Part shown: positions 1 through 6,322 of the stretch, piece by piece
How the letters are laid out: the number at the start of each line of letters is the position of its first letter
How positions within the stretch are numbered: the stretch's first letter is position 1
The notes under the pieces: generated by a model
The model's database searches: none
What the model saw: the letters and a program-made list of their open reading frames with translations, nothing else
What the model was told of the DNA's origin: nothing
Position numbers and translations under genes: made by a program
NCBI GenBank assembly: GCA_030592145.1
Contig: JAUVKJ010000105.1
Location: 1-6,322 of the forward strand
Reading direction: 5' to 3'
Length of the DNA stretch: 6,322 nt
From: Bacteroides sp.
Lineage (GTDB): Bacteria; Bacteroidota; Bacteroidia; Bacteroidales; SM23-62

Positions 1-1523
1 GAGCTGATTTCCGGGGAACTTTCAGGGGTGGCTCCCGGGGAACTTTTCAGGGTAGCTCCCGGGGAACTTTCCGGAAAGCCTGTCCTGAGCTGATCAATCA
101 CCTCCCTGATCTTTTTTTTATCGATGCGGAGCGGTTCAGCATCATCGGGCCGGATACTCCGGGAATGGAATACTTTAGACAGGGCCTTCCCCAGTCTCAC
201 CTCATCCGGGAAGTTGATCCTGCCGAAGGAAAGGAATTCTTCGATCTCCTCCTTCGCGTTCACGACAGAGGGCAATACCGGGTAAATGGGCTTATGGCAA
301 ATTTTCATTTTCTCATGAAGCATCCGGTATACGTCGTTCACCCTGAACAGTCCCGGGCTTCCGAATATCACGATCATTCCATCGATCTCATCAAAATCCC
401 GTTCGCAGTAGTCGATGATTATACCGAGTTGTTCGGCTGTCCCCGTAGCCAGGATATCAATAGGATTAGCCACTGATGATCCGGGATTCAGTTGCTCCAG
501 TAAGTCCCGTGCTTTCGGATGCTCTATTCGTGGAACTTCCAGTCCCCCTTCAGAAAGCGAATCGCACAGCATCACTGCCGGTCCCCCGGCATGGGTAATG
601 ATCGCCATCCTCTTCCCCGACAGTTCCCTGTGCTGGAAAACCGATGCCACGGCAACGAGTTCCTCCCGGCTGCTGCACCTGACAATACCTGCTTTCCTGA
701 ACAGGGCGTCCACCGCCACGTCAGGACTCGCAAGTGCCCCTGTGTGGGAAGAAGCCGCCCTGCTCCCCGCTTCTGTAGTCCCTGATTTAATGGCAGCGAT
801 CCTGCAACCTTTCCGGACCAGGGAAGAGGCATGCTTCAGGAGAAGTCCGGGATTATCGATGTTTTCTATGTAGAGCAGCTTAACTCTTGAACTGGTTTCG
901 GGATCAAAGGTTTCATCGAGATGCTTAAGCACATCTTCCACACCAATCTGTGCACTGTTCCCCACGGAGAATACCGAAGAGAATGTCAGTCCATTGGGAA
1001 TGCCGGCCTCCATGATAAAAACGGCCGTTGCCCCCGAGCCGGAGATGAAGTCACATCCATAAGGATCGAGTTTTGGAATGGGACTCGTAAATACCCCCCG
1101 GTAGTTCTGGTTGATCACGCCTATGCAATTGGGACCGATCAGGGAGCCTCCAACCGATTCCAGCAGGGCTGCAATGTGTTTTTCCATTGCACTGCCTTCT
1201 TCACTCTCCTCGCCGAATCCTGCGGACAGGATAATAACCCCCCTGGTGCCCTTTTCCCGCACCATGATCTCAACGGTTTCCGGGCAGAACCGGGCTGCAA
1301 TGGCAAGAATAGCAAGGTCAGTCTGCGGAAGGGATGCGGCATCCGGATAGCTTTTGACACCCTGAACGCTTTCTTCCTTTGGATTGACCACGAACAGATC
1401 TCCGGCATAATTCCCTTTAAGGAGGTTCTGAAGGATCTTTCCACCGGGTTTGTGTGGATTATTCGAACCCCCGACAACTGCAATACTGCGGGGCTGGATG
1501 AGTTCTCTGGCAAGCATGGGCAT
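1..1523 (-). CDS. Acetate/acyl-CoA ligase (ADP/NDP-forming), alpha half; 3' end outside window
   Basis: The minus-strand frame is open from ATG 1523-1521 to the left edge (507 codons, no stop). ADP-forming acyl-CoA synthetases convert acyl-CoA, ADP and Pi to acid, CoA and ATP in the cytoplasm, through a phosphohistidine. Residues 13-28 (IAVVGGSNNP core) are the glycine-rich start of the CoA-binding Rossmann domain. VVNPK (45-49), ILSAGFGE (98-105), GPNCIG (130-135) and SGSGA (161-165) follow the family order. His260 in SSHTGALA is the expected phosphorylated histidine, close to His257 known in archaeal alpha subunits. A third domain follows (ITHAGGPAVM, then SSVANPIDIL) and ends near residue 465. 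Residues 482-507 form a Ser/Pro-rich repeat linker, so a fused beta (ATP-grasp) domain probably lies beyond the edge; a separate beta gene is the alternative. Met3 is a possible alternative start. The substrate (acetate, branched or aromatic acids) cannot be told from the sequence. Confidence 0.93.
   Translation of the reverse strand, partial: MPMLARELIQPRSIAVVGGSNNPHKPGGKILQNLLKGNYAGDLFVVNPKEESVQGVKSYPDAASLPQTDLAILAIAARFCPETVEIMVREKGTRGVIILSAGFGEESEEGSAMEKHIAALLESVGGSLIGPNCIGVINQNYRGVFTSPIPKLDPYGCDFISGSGATAVFIMEAGIPNGLTFSSVFSVGNSAQIGVEDVLKHLDETFDPETSSRVKLLYIENIDNPGLLLKHASSLVRKGCRIAAIKSGTTEAGSRAASSHTGALASPDVAVDALFRKAGIVRCSSREELVAVASVFQHRELSGKRMAIITHAGGPAVMLCDSLSEGGLEVPRIEHPKARDLLEQLNPGSSVANPIDILATGTAEQLGIIIDYCERDFDEIDGMIVIFGSPGLFRVNDVYRMLHEKMKICHKPIYPVLPSVVNAKEEIEEFLSFGRINFPDEVRLGKALSKVFHSRSIRPDDAEPLRIDKKKIREVIDQLRTGFPESSPGATLKSSPGATPESSPEIS
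9..82 (-). repeat. 24-bp in-frame tandem repeat, three units, in the ligase linker
   Basis: On the plus strand the core CCGGGGAACTTT begins at 11, 35 and 59, an exact 24-bp period. The first two units agree at about 20 of 24 positions; the third diverges after its first half. Read on the minus strand, the period is eight residues: ESSPGATL (485-492), KSSPGATP (493-500), then ESSPEIS (501-507). Because 24 is a multiple of three, unit gain or loss would keep the ligase frame. The array reaches almost to the edge, so its full size is unknown. It probably encodes a flexible Ser/Pro linker between alpha and beta halves. Confidence 0.85.
67..78. repeat. Perfect 12-bp palindrome CTTTCCGGAAAG in the ligase coding region
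   Basis: The bases read CTTTCC GGAAAG, a perfect inverted repeat without a spacer. It sits in the last repeat unit, at codons 482-486 of the ligase. In RNA it could only form a short hairpin after opening a few central pairs. It may be an accident of the repeat sequence, since the unit itself carries CCCGGG. Confidence 0.4.
111..119 (-). other. A8-G run forming an in-phase A_AAA_AAG slippery heptamer
   Basis: On the minus strand the ligase codons 468-471 are GAT AAA AAA AAG. The last seven bases, A AAA AAG, are in the phase needed for tandem -1 slippage, the heptamer used in E. coli dnaX. In the -1 frame the ribosome would read GAT CAG GGA GGT GAT and meet TGA at 96-94; in the +1 frame TGA comes at 100-98. 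Either slip would release a protein of about 475 residues, which is the alpha half without the linker. No Shine-Dalgarno-like stimulator lies just upstream. The clearest inverted repeat downstream (67-78) is about 32 nt away, farther than usual. The motif is seen directly; its function is inferred. Confidence 0.4.
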
Positions 1524-1538
1524 TGATTAAGTTCAGGA

Positions 1539-1546
1539 CAAAATTA
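1539..1546 (-). promoter_or_regulatory. Possible Bacteroidota -7 element TAATTTTG for the ligase gene
   Basis: The minus strand reads TAATTTTG, matching the Bacteroidota sigma consensus TAnnTTTG, 15 bases upstream of the ligase ATG. A start site about seven bases downstream would give a very short leader of roughly ten bases. No clear TTTG/TTG -33 box lies at the usual 19-21 bp upstream; the palindrome at 1562-1573 sits in that place instead. An 8-bp match with four fixed T/G positions can occur by chance in AT-rich DNA, so this is a candidate only. Confidence 0.33.
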
Positions 1547-1561
1547 GAAAAATAGGTTCAG

Positions 1562-1573
1562 ATCAGCGCTGAT
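1562..1573. promoter_or_regulatory. Perfect palindrome ATCAGCGCTGAT, possible operator
   Basis: This 12-bp sequence equals its own reverse complement and lies in the 193-bp gap between the divergent starts at 1523 and 1717. It overlaps the place where a -33 box for the leftward promoter would be, so a dimeric regulator bound here could act on the ligase gene and perhaps on the rightward pair. No regulator gene is in the window, and no match to a known operator is claimed. Confidence 0.3.
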
Positions 1574-1653
1574 AAATATCAATGTTAAAGAACAGCTGGA
1601 AACGGTTCCTCTCACCGGCTTTGGATTTAATATACGGTTTTTTTTATGTTCTC

Positions 1654-1686
1654 TTGGGGATAATTCATTTTCAACGGTTATTTTTA
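1654..1686 (+). promoter_or_regulatory. Weak candidate promoter for the secreted-protein/peptidase unit
   Basis: A TTG at 1654-1656 is followed 22 bp later by TATTTTTA (1679-1686), one base from the Bacteroidota -7 consensus TAnnTTTG. The spacing is slightly longer than typical. Transcription would begin near 1692 and leave a leader of about 25 bases before the ATG at 1717. Such a start would leave out the ATG at 1582, in agreement with the chosen start. The match is poor and could be chance. Confidence 0.22.
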
Positions 1687-1716
1687 CGGTTTCAAAGAAC
1701 CAGCGATGAAACGAAC

Positions 1717-3873
1717 ATGAATCATCAACGTGTAAAATACCGGCAAGTTTTTCTGTTGCCGATATTGTTATTATCATGGCCGGGAAATGCACAGGACATT
1801 TCCCGGATATTCAGCGATGTTGTCCTCCGCTTAGACACCAGTGAATTTTCCCTTGCCAGCGATCAGGTCATTTACCTGGACAAATCTCACCTGGCATTTC
1901 AGTTCACCGATCCGGACCCGGTCTGCGAGATAAGCCTGCATGCAGCTCCGGGCCGTTCGCTTGCAGGTTTAGAACTGCTTCCGTCCGGAGATTTTGAACT
2001 GATCGACTCGCTCCTGAAGATCAATGGGGAAACCATACGTTTCAAGGTCCGCTTCGAAGACCTGGTCAATACCAATTACCTGAAATTTACATTCGCCCCC
2101 CGGGACAGCCTGTTACGGGACTCCGGGCTCCTGGAGCTGAACCTGCTGCCCTATACTCCGACCTACCTGAAGCTGTATCCTGTCAGTGATGAACTTTACA
2201 TAGGGGAAGAAAAGGTCTTTGAACTGCTTACCAACAACATGGAGAACATCCGTTTCGAAAGGGACTGGGTAGAAGGGGGAAATCTCAATTACAGGATCAG
2301 CAAGACCTTTAACCAGATCCGTATTCATATCGTTGCCAAATCGCTTGGAAAACAGGTGGTATCAGTACCTGTGAAATTAAAAAAGCCCATACTCGGTGAA
2401 AACGGGGAGCCGGTGTTTGATCTGCCCGTCATTGAGCATACGTTTCTCGTAAGGGAAAGCCGGCTGCAGTTCCTGAATGTTGACCGGAACGAAGTGACCC
2501 TTGATGACTCAACCCAGAGCCAGGGCATTGAGATCCAGATAGACAACAGCAGGTTACTGAAGATGCAGAAAACCTACAGGATTGAAAAACAGGAGGAACC
2601 CGGAGGCAGCCTGATAGCTGAAATATTTACCAAAAACTCACTGACCAATAACGAGGTACTCTGTGTGCTCAGGGTCTATAATTATCACCGCAAATCTGAC
2701 GGTTACCTCTACATTAAGGATGGTGATGTAGCCAGGTTTATTACCAACTTCGAGATCACACCCAGGACGAGCGTTAAAAAGATCTCAATAATGCGAGACG
2801 GGAACTGGTCACAAAGCCTGTCGGTATATCCCGGTGAAACTATTGACATGAAAATTGAAGGGATAGGCCTGCATAAGGCCAATTTCACATTTGAGGAGCT
2901 GGAGAATGTCTCTTCTTCCGACTCGCTCATCCGGGGTGAGCAAATGGCTCTCTATAAATTCAGGGTGCCGATGGATGTATCGAAGCGTAGGCTGGAATTA
3001 TTCAATCATGCCCAACCCACCGGAATATCCCTGAATGTCAGGGAGTACCAGGAACCAAGGCCCTTCGATTTTATATGGGTGGATTACCAGGGGGAAAGGA
3101 ATAAGATCTCCGGTCTCCCCCCCACCCTGCTGATTGACGGAACCATCCAGAACCTCATTTTCGGGAGCGATCCGGACCGGATCGACACACCTGAGAAATT
3201 ATACGGGAAACAGTACCTGAGGCTGGATATCACCATAACCGGCAGAAGGAATGAACTGATCGAGGTAAAAACCATCGACAATTTCGTGATCTGCCCCGGG
3301 CTCAAGTCCCCCCGATCAGATAATTACAACCATAGTGACTGCGGAATCAACCAGTTTGACCTGAATAAATATTTCCGGAAAAAAACATCCAACCTTGAGA
3401 TCTGGTCACAGATCAAGTTGCGGGTTTCGCACCAGAAGGATAAATACAACGGGGGAGGATTCACCCAGGAGTTTGACATGATATTGCGCAAATCCCATTC
3501 CTTTGATGTCGAGGTTTCTTTTCCCGCGGGACTCATAACCGTGTCAAAACCAAACACGGATTCAGACGATCAGCGGATAGGGCAACTGACCGGGATAAGC
3601 ATCGCCATGATCGCCCAGTTCACCTTCTACCATCCCGAGAAGATCAACATCCAGCGTCCCTATAAGATCGGTGCCGGCTTCCTGGCTCTGAACACCTTCA
3701 ACTTCAGTGATGATGCGGCTAACCGCGACATAGGCCTGGTGGTCCTGGGCAGCCTGTATCCCACAACCAAGGATGTCAAGCTGACTTTCCCCCTGTATTT
3801 CGGAGGTGGATACCAGCTCAAAAGCCAAAAATGGTTTTTCCTTATCGGACCGGGTATACGGATACGCCTGTAA
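1717..3873 (+). CDS. Secreted beta-rich protein of unknown function with barrel-like C-terminus (718 aa)
   Basis: I do not recognise a named family. ATG 1717 is chosen over the in-frame ATG at 1582 because it gives a normal signal peptide: basic residues (R5, K7, R9), a hydrophobic core at 11-21 (VFLLPILLL) and a likely cut after GNA (25), before Gln26. Residues 27 to about 590 look like a series of beta-sandwich segments with alternating polar and hydrophobic stretches; the part near 369-400 (YPGETIDMKIEGIGL) resembles an IPT/TIG or Ig-like strand pair. Cys526 and Cys542 could form a disulfide. From about 593 to 718 come six or so short amphipathic strands rich in Gly and aromatics (YKIGAGFLALNTF, LTFPLYFGGGYQL, KWFFLIGPGIRIRL), resembling an outer-membrane beta-barrel tail, though the last residue is Leu rather than aromatic. 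It precedes the M14 peptidase gene by 8 bp, so co-expression is likely. A scaffold, surface or envelope role is possible but unproven. Confidence 0.88.
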   Translation: MNHQRVKYRQVFLLPILLLSWPGNAQDISRIFSDVVLRLDTSEFSLASDQVIYLDKSHLAFQFTDPDPVCEISLHAAPGRSLAGLELLPSGDFELIDSLLKINGETIRFKVRFEDLVNTNYLKFTFAPRDSLLRDSGLLELNLLPYTPTYLKLYPVSDELYIGEEKVFELLTNNMENIRFERDWVEGGNLNYRISKTFNQIRIHIVAKSLGKQVVSVPVKLKKPILGENGEPVFDLPVIEHTFLVRESRLQFLNVDRNEVTLDDSTQSQGIEIQIDNSRLLKMQKTYRIEKQEEPGGSLIAEIFTKNSLTNNEVLCVLRVYNYHRKSDGYLYIKDGDVARFITNFEITPRTSVKKISIMRDGNWSQSLSVYPGETIDMKIEGIGLHKANFTFEELENVSSSDSLIRGEQMALYKFRVPMDVSKRRLELFNHAQPTGISLNVREYQEPRPFDFIWVDYQGERNKISGLPPTLLIDGTIQNLIFGSDPDRIDTPEKLYGKQYLRLDITITGRRNELIEVKTIDNFVICPGLKSPRSDNYNHSDCGINQFDLNKYFRKKTSNLEIWSQIKLRVSHQKDKYNGGGFTQEFDMILRKSHSFDVEVSFPAGLITVSKPNTDSDDQRIGQLTGISIAMIAQFTFYHPEKINIQRPYKIGAGFLALNTFNFSDDAANRDIGLVVLGSLYPTTKDVKLTFPLYFGGGYQLKSQKWFFLIGPGIRIRL

Positions 3874-3881
3874 TGTAAATA

Positions 3882-6322
3882 ATGAATCGAATGAGAAACT
3901 TAGTTATTGGAATTCTCCTGTCAATTGCCGCAACGTCCGGATTTTCCCAGGTTAAGCTTGATTATTACCTGGAGGAATCGGATTATCTGCCAGGCATCCC
4001 AAGGCCCGAATCCGTGGTCGGACACCAGATCGGGGAATGGCACCTGAGCCACGACAAGCTTGTGTATTACCTGACAGAACTTGCTGAAACTTCAGACCGG
4101 GTCGTTATGAAAGAATATGCACGCTCCCATGAAAACCGTCCCCTTTTCCATCTTATTATTACTTCGCAGGAAAACCATGCAAACCTTGAACAGATACGAC
4201 AGGAGCATCTGAAACTCAGCGATCCTGATCAGTCGGCCGGTATTGCTATTGATGATATGCCAGTAGTTGTCAGACTGGGATACGGTGTACACGGAAACGA
4301 ATCCAGTGCTTCCAACGCCTCCGTTCTGGTGGCTTATTACCTGGCTGCCTCTGAGTCGCAGGAAGTAAAGGATTATCTTGACAATATGGTCATTTTACTT
4401 GACCCCTGCCTGAATCCGGACGGTTTCAACCGCCACGCCAGCTGGATCAATATGCATAAATCAGTTGTCCCCATGAAGGATGACAACAGCCGGGGATTCC
4501 GGGAAACCTGGCCGGGGGGGCGAACCAACCATTACTGGTTCGATCTGAACCGGGACTGGATACTACTGCAGCATCCGGAATCCAGGGGACGCGTAGAGGT
4601 TTTCCACAACTGGAAACCCAACGTGCAGACCGACCATCATGAAATGGGATCCTCCCTCACCTTTTACTTCCAGCCGGGGATCCCTTCAAGGACTAATCCC
4701 AATACACCTCAGAGCACGACGGACCTGACAAGGAAAATCGGGCAATACCATGCGGAAGCACTTGACGGGATTGGAACCCTGTTTTTCACCGAAGAGATCT
4801 TTGATGATTTTTATTACGGGAAAGGCTCCTCCTACCCCGATGTGAACGGAAGCATTGGCATCTTGTTCGAGCAGGCCGGGACCCGCGGATTTGAGAGGGA
4901 TACCCCCCGTGGAAAGCTCAGTTTTCCATACGCCATTCGCAACCAGGTGAAAGTATCCCTGTCCAGCCTGAAAGCATCCTATGAGATGCGTGTGGAATTG
5001 TTGGAACACCAGAGGTGGTTTTACAAGGAAACCAAAGGCCTTTATTTTAATTCAAGCGAAAAAGCATATGTATTCGGTGAAAACTCCGACCTGGCCACCC
5101 GTGCACAATTGGTTGATGTATTGCTTCAGCACAGGATAGATATATATCAATTGAAAGTGTCTCAATCCATTGATGGTATTACCTATACCCCTTCGAATTC
5201 CTACCTGGTTCCCCTTGACCAGCCACAATTCAGACTGGTACAGAGCCTTTTCCAGCCAGTATGCTCATTTACTGACAGCCTGTTCTATGATATTTCAGCA
5301 TGGACCTTCCCCCATGCCTTAAACATACCTTTCGCGGCCGTAAACAGTGCTAAACTGGCAATCGGGCTTAAGGGTGACAAGATATCAGAAGTACCTGTCA
5401 GCAACGGCGGACTTGCCGGTGATGCCAGCAGGGTTGGATACCTCTTTCACTGGAATGAATACTATGCACCCCGGGCCCTGTACAGTATCCAGAAAGCCGG
5501 GTTAATGACCCAGGTTGCCACACAAACCATTGGTCACAAGAACCGGCAGATCAACCAGTCTTTCAGCTATGGAAGTATTTTCATCCCGGTTGAAAAACAG
5601 GAAATGAGTCCCACGAAAATTCACGACCTACTCAAGAAGTCTGCTCTGGAGGCAGGAATATCTATCTATCCCCTCAGCACTTCCTATACCGTTGAGGGCA
5701 TAGACATGGGCAGCGGCCTGTTTGTCCCCCTTAAAAAGCCAAATATCCTGCTGCTAACAGGTGAAGGAGTACAAAACCTGAATGCCGGTGAGATCTGGCA
5801 CCTGCTTGATGTACGCATGCACATCCCTGTTGTTCTGACGGATGTGGACAGGCTGAACGGAATGGACCTTTCCGCCTATACCCACCTGATCATGCCTTCA
5901 GGTTCCTATAAGAGAATCCGGTCAACAGGCATAGATGAGATCGAACGCTGGCTGAAACGGGGAGGCACCATCATCGCCCTGAACTCGGCCAACCGGTGGC
6001 TGGCTAAAAACAAGCTGGCCGATGTTGAATTCAAAGACCTGAAACCAGACAGCAGCGGTTTCAAACCGTACAGCGACCTTCCCCTTGAGCAGGGCGCACA
6101 GAAGATTACCGGGAGTATCTTCGAGGCGGAGGTCGACATTTCACATCCTATAGGTTATGGCCTTCATCGCAATACCATCCCGGTTTTCAGGAACAGTTCC
6201 CTGATCGCAAAACCGGTGAACCGTCCATATGCCGTGCCTGTCAGATATACCGATGATCCCCTGCTCAGCGGCTACGTGCCGGAAGAAAAATACGATGACC
6301 TGAGGAATACACCGGGGGTGAT
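3882..6322 (+). CDS. Secreted M14-family zinc carboxypeptidase with amidotransferase-like domain; 3' end outside window
   Basis: The frame is open from ATG 3882 to the right edge (813 codons). M14 peptidases remove C-terminal residues from peptides using one zinc ion. Residues 1-22 form a signal peptide (hydrophobic core LVIGILLSIAATSG, likely cut before Gln23), so it acts in the periplasm or outside. The catalytic set is complete: zinc ligands His137 and Glu140 in HGNE, NPDG (178-181), the substrate-binding Asn223-Arg224 pair in DLNRDW, the third zinc ligand in TDHHEMG (His252 or, more likely, His253), and the general base Glu330 in FEQAGTRG. A middle region (about 370-615) leads to a class I amidotransferase-like fold (about 620-716, starting PNILLLTGEG), where the expected nucleophile position reads MPSGSY with no Cys. 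From my memory of the family (about 830-880 aa), some 50 residues are missing at the edge. No Shine-Dalgarno is present; ATG 3891 is a possible later start. It is probably cotranscribed with the preceding gene. Confidence 0.94.
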   Translation, partial: MNRMRNLVIGILLSIAATSGFSQVKLDYYLEESDYLPGIPRPESVVGHQIGEWHLSHDKLVYYLTELAETSDRVVMKEYARSHENRPLFHLIITSQENHANLEQIRQEHLKLSDPDQSAGIAIDDMPVVVRLGYGVHGNESSASNASVLVAYYLAASESQEVKDYLDNMVILLDPCLNPDGFNRHASWINMHKSVVPMKDDNSRGFRETWPGGRTNHYWFDLNRDWILLQHPESRGRVEVFHNWKPNVQTDHHEMGSSLTFYFQPGIPSRTNPNTPQSTTDLTRKIGQYHAEALDGIGTLFFTEEIFDDFYYGKGSSYPDVNGSIGILFEQAGTRGFERDTPRGKLSFPYAIRNQVKVSLSSLKASYEMRVELLEHQRWFYKETKGLYFNSSEKAYVFGENSDLATRAQLVDVLLQHRIDIYQLKVSQSIDGITYTPSNSYLVPLDQPQFRLVQSLFQPVCSFTDSLFYDISAWTFPHALNIPFAAVNSAKLAIGLKGDKISEVPVSNGGLAGDASRVGYLFHWNEYYAPRALYSIQKAGLMTQVATQTIGHKNRQINQSFSYGSIFIPVEKQEMSPTKIHDLLKKSALEAGISIYPLSTSYTVEGIDMGSGLFVPLKKPNILLLTGEGVQNLNAGEIWHLLDVRMHIPVVLTDVDRLNGMDLSAYTHLIMPSGSYKRIRSTGIDEIERWLKRGGTIIALNSANRWLAKNKLADVEFKDLKPDSSGFKPYSDLPLEQGAQKITGSIFEAEVDISHPIGYGLHRNTIPVFRNSSLIAKPVNRPYAVPVRYTDDPLLSGYVPEEKYDDLRNTPGV

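Larger units (their letters stand above)
1524..1716. other. Divergent intergenic region
   Basis: This 193-bp stretch separates the leftward ligase from the rightward two-gene unit. It is visibly richer in A and T than the genes, with T-runs near 1639-1646 and 1681-1685. It holds the palindrome at 1562-1573 and weak promoter-like elements on both strands. The plus frame is open from an ATG at 1582, but the encoded 45 residues are not taken as protein because the next in-frame ATG (1717) starts a standard signal peptide. No tRNA, riboswitch or terminator hairpin was seen. Confidence 0.6.

Noticed and set aside
1..82. Repeats at the left edge read as a CRISPR array or replication iterons
   Set aside because: The units are directly adjacent without spacers, and their 24-bp period keeps the ligase frame, so they fit a coding repeat.
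165..1526. Plus-strand open frames at 165-476, 415-873 and 921-1526
   Set aside because: They lie opposite the ligase, whose minus-strand frame carries every expected family motif in order. The plus frames overlap each other and show no recognisable domain.
1582..1716. N-terminal extension of the secreted protein from the ATG at 1582 (45 extra residues)
   Set aside because: It would bury a standard signal peptide that begins at 1717, and it is more AT-rich than the gene. The hydrophobic look of the extra residues comes from T-rich non-coding DNA.
4514..4520. G7 run in the peptidase gene as a phase-variation switch or a frameshift
   Set aside because: The frame continues with correct M14 motifs on both sides (NPDG before, DLNRDW after). 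Seven G is modest and it lies within ordinary Pro-Gly-Gly codons.
4092..6139. Minus-strand open frames at 4092-4292, 4686-5009 and 5906-6139
   Set aside because: They are antisense to the carboxypeptidase, which is strongly supported, and show no domain or start signal of their own.
1..6322. Search for tRNA, rRNA, riboswitch, insertion sequence, attachment site or strong terminator
   Set aside because: Nothing convincing was seen. Nearly all of the window is coding, and the only sizeable gap is 193 bp.

Overview
The window looks like chromosomal DNA from a Bacteroidota bacterium, probably an anaerobic, peptide- or amino-acid-using member of the Bacteroidales/Marinilabiliales kind. The basis is the gene types (ADP-forming acyl-CoA synthetase, secreted M14 carboxypeptidase with a C-terminal amidotransferase-like fold, secreted beta-rich protein with a barrel-like tail), the lack of Shine-Dalgarno sequences before the starts, and a TAnnTTTG-type promoter element. 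No mobile element, RNA gene or CRISPR array is visible. The taxonomic call is an inference from protein character, not from a marker gene.

Layout: positions 1-1523 are the minus-strand 5' part of a long gene for the alpha (CoA-binding and phospho-histidine) half of an NDP/ADP-forming acetate/acyl-CoA ligase. The frame stays open through the left edge, where the protein enters a Ser/Pro-rich linker built of 24-bp tandem repeats (about 9-82). A 193-bp divergent intergenic region (1524-1716) holds a perfect 12-bp palindrome and weak promoter-like elements. Rightward from it run two tightly spaced genes: a 718-aa secreted protein of unknown function with a barrel-like C-terminus (1717-3873) and, 8 bp later, a secreted M14-family zinc carboxypeptidase (3882 to beyond the right edge).

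How they may work together (inference): the carboxypeptidase and the unknown protein appear to be one transcription unit acting in the periplasm or at the outer membrane. The divergent ligase makes ATP from acyl-CoA thioesters, as in amino-acid fermentation, so the locus could join peptide trimming outside the cytoplasm to energy capture inside. Only adjacency supports that link.

The most unusual points are an A8 run at the end of the ligase alpha half, which forms a dnaX-type A_AAA_AAG slippery heptamer in the correct phase with stops close by in both other frames; the 8-residue repeat linker just after it; and the uncharacterised secreted protein paired with the peptidase.
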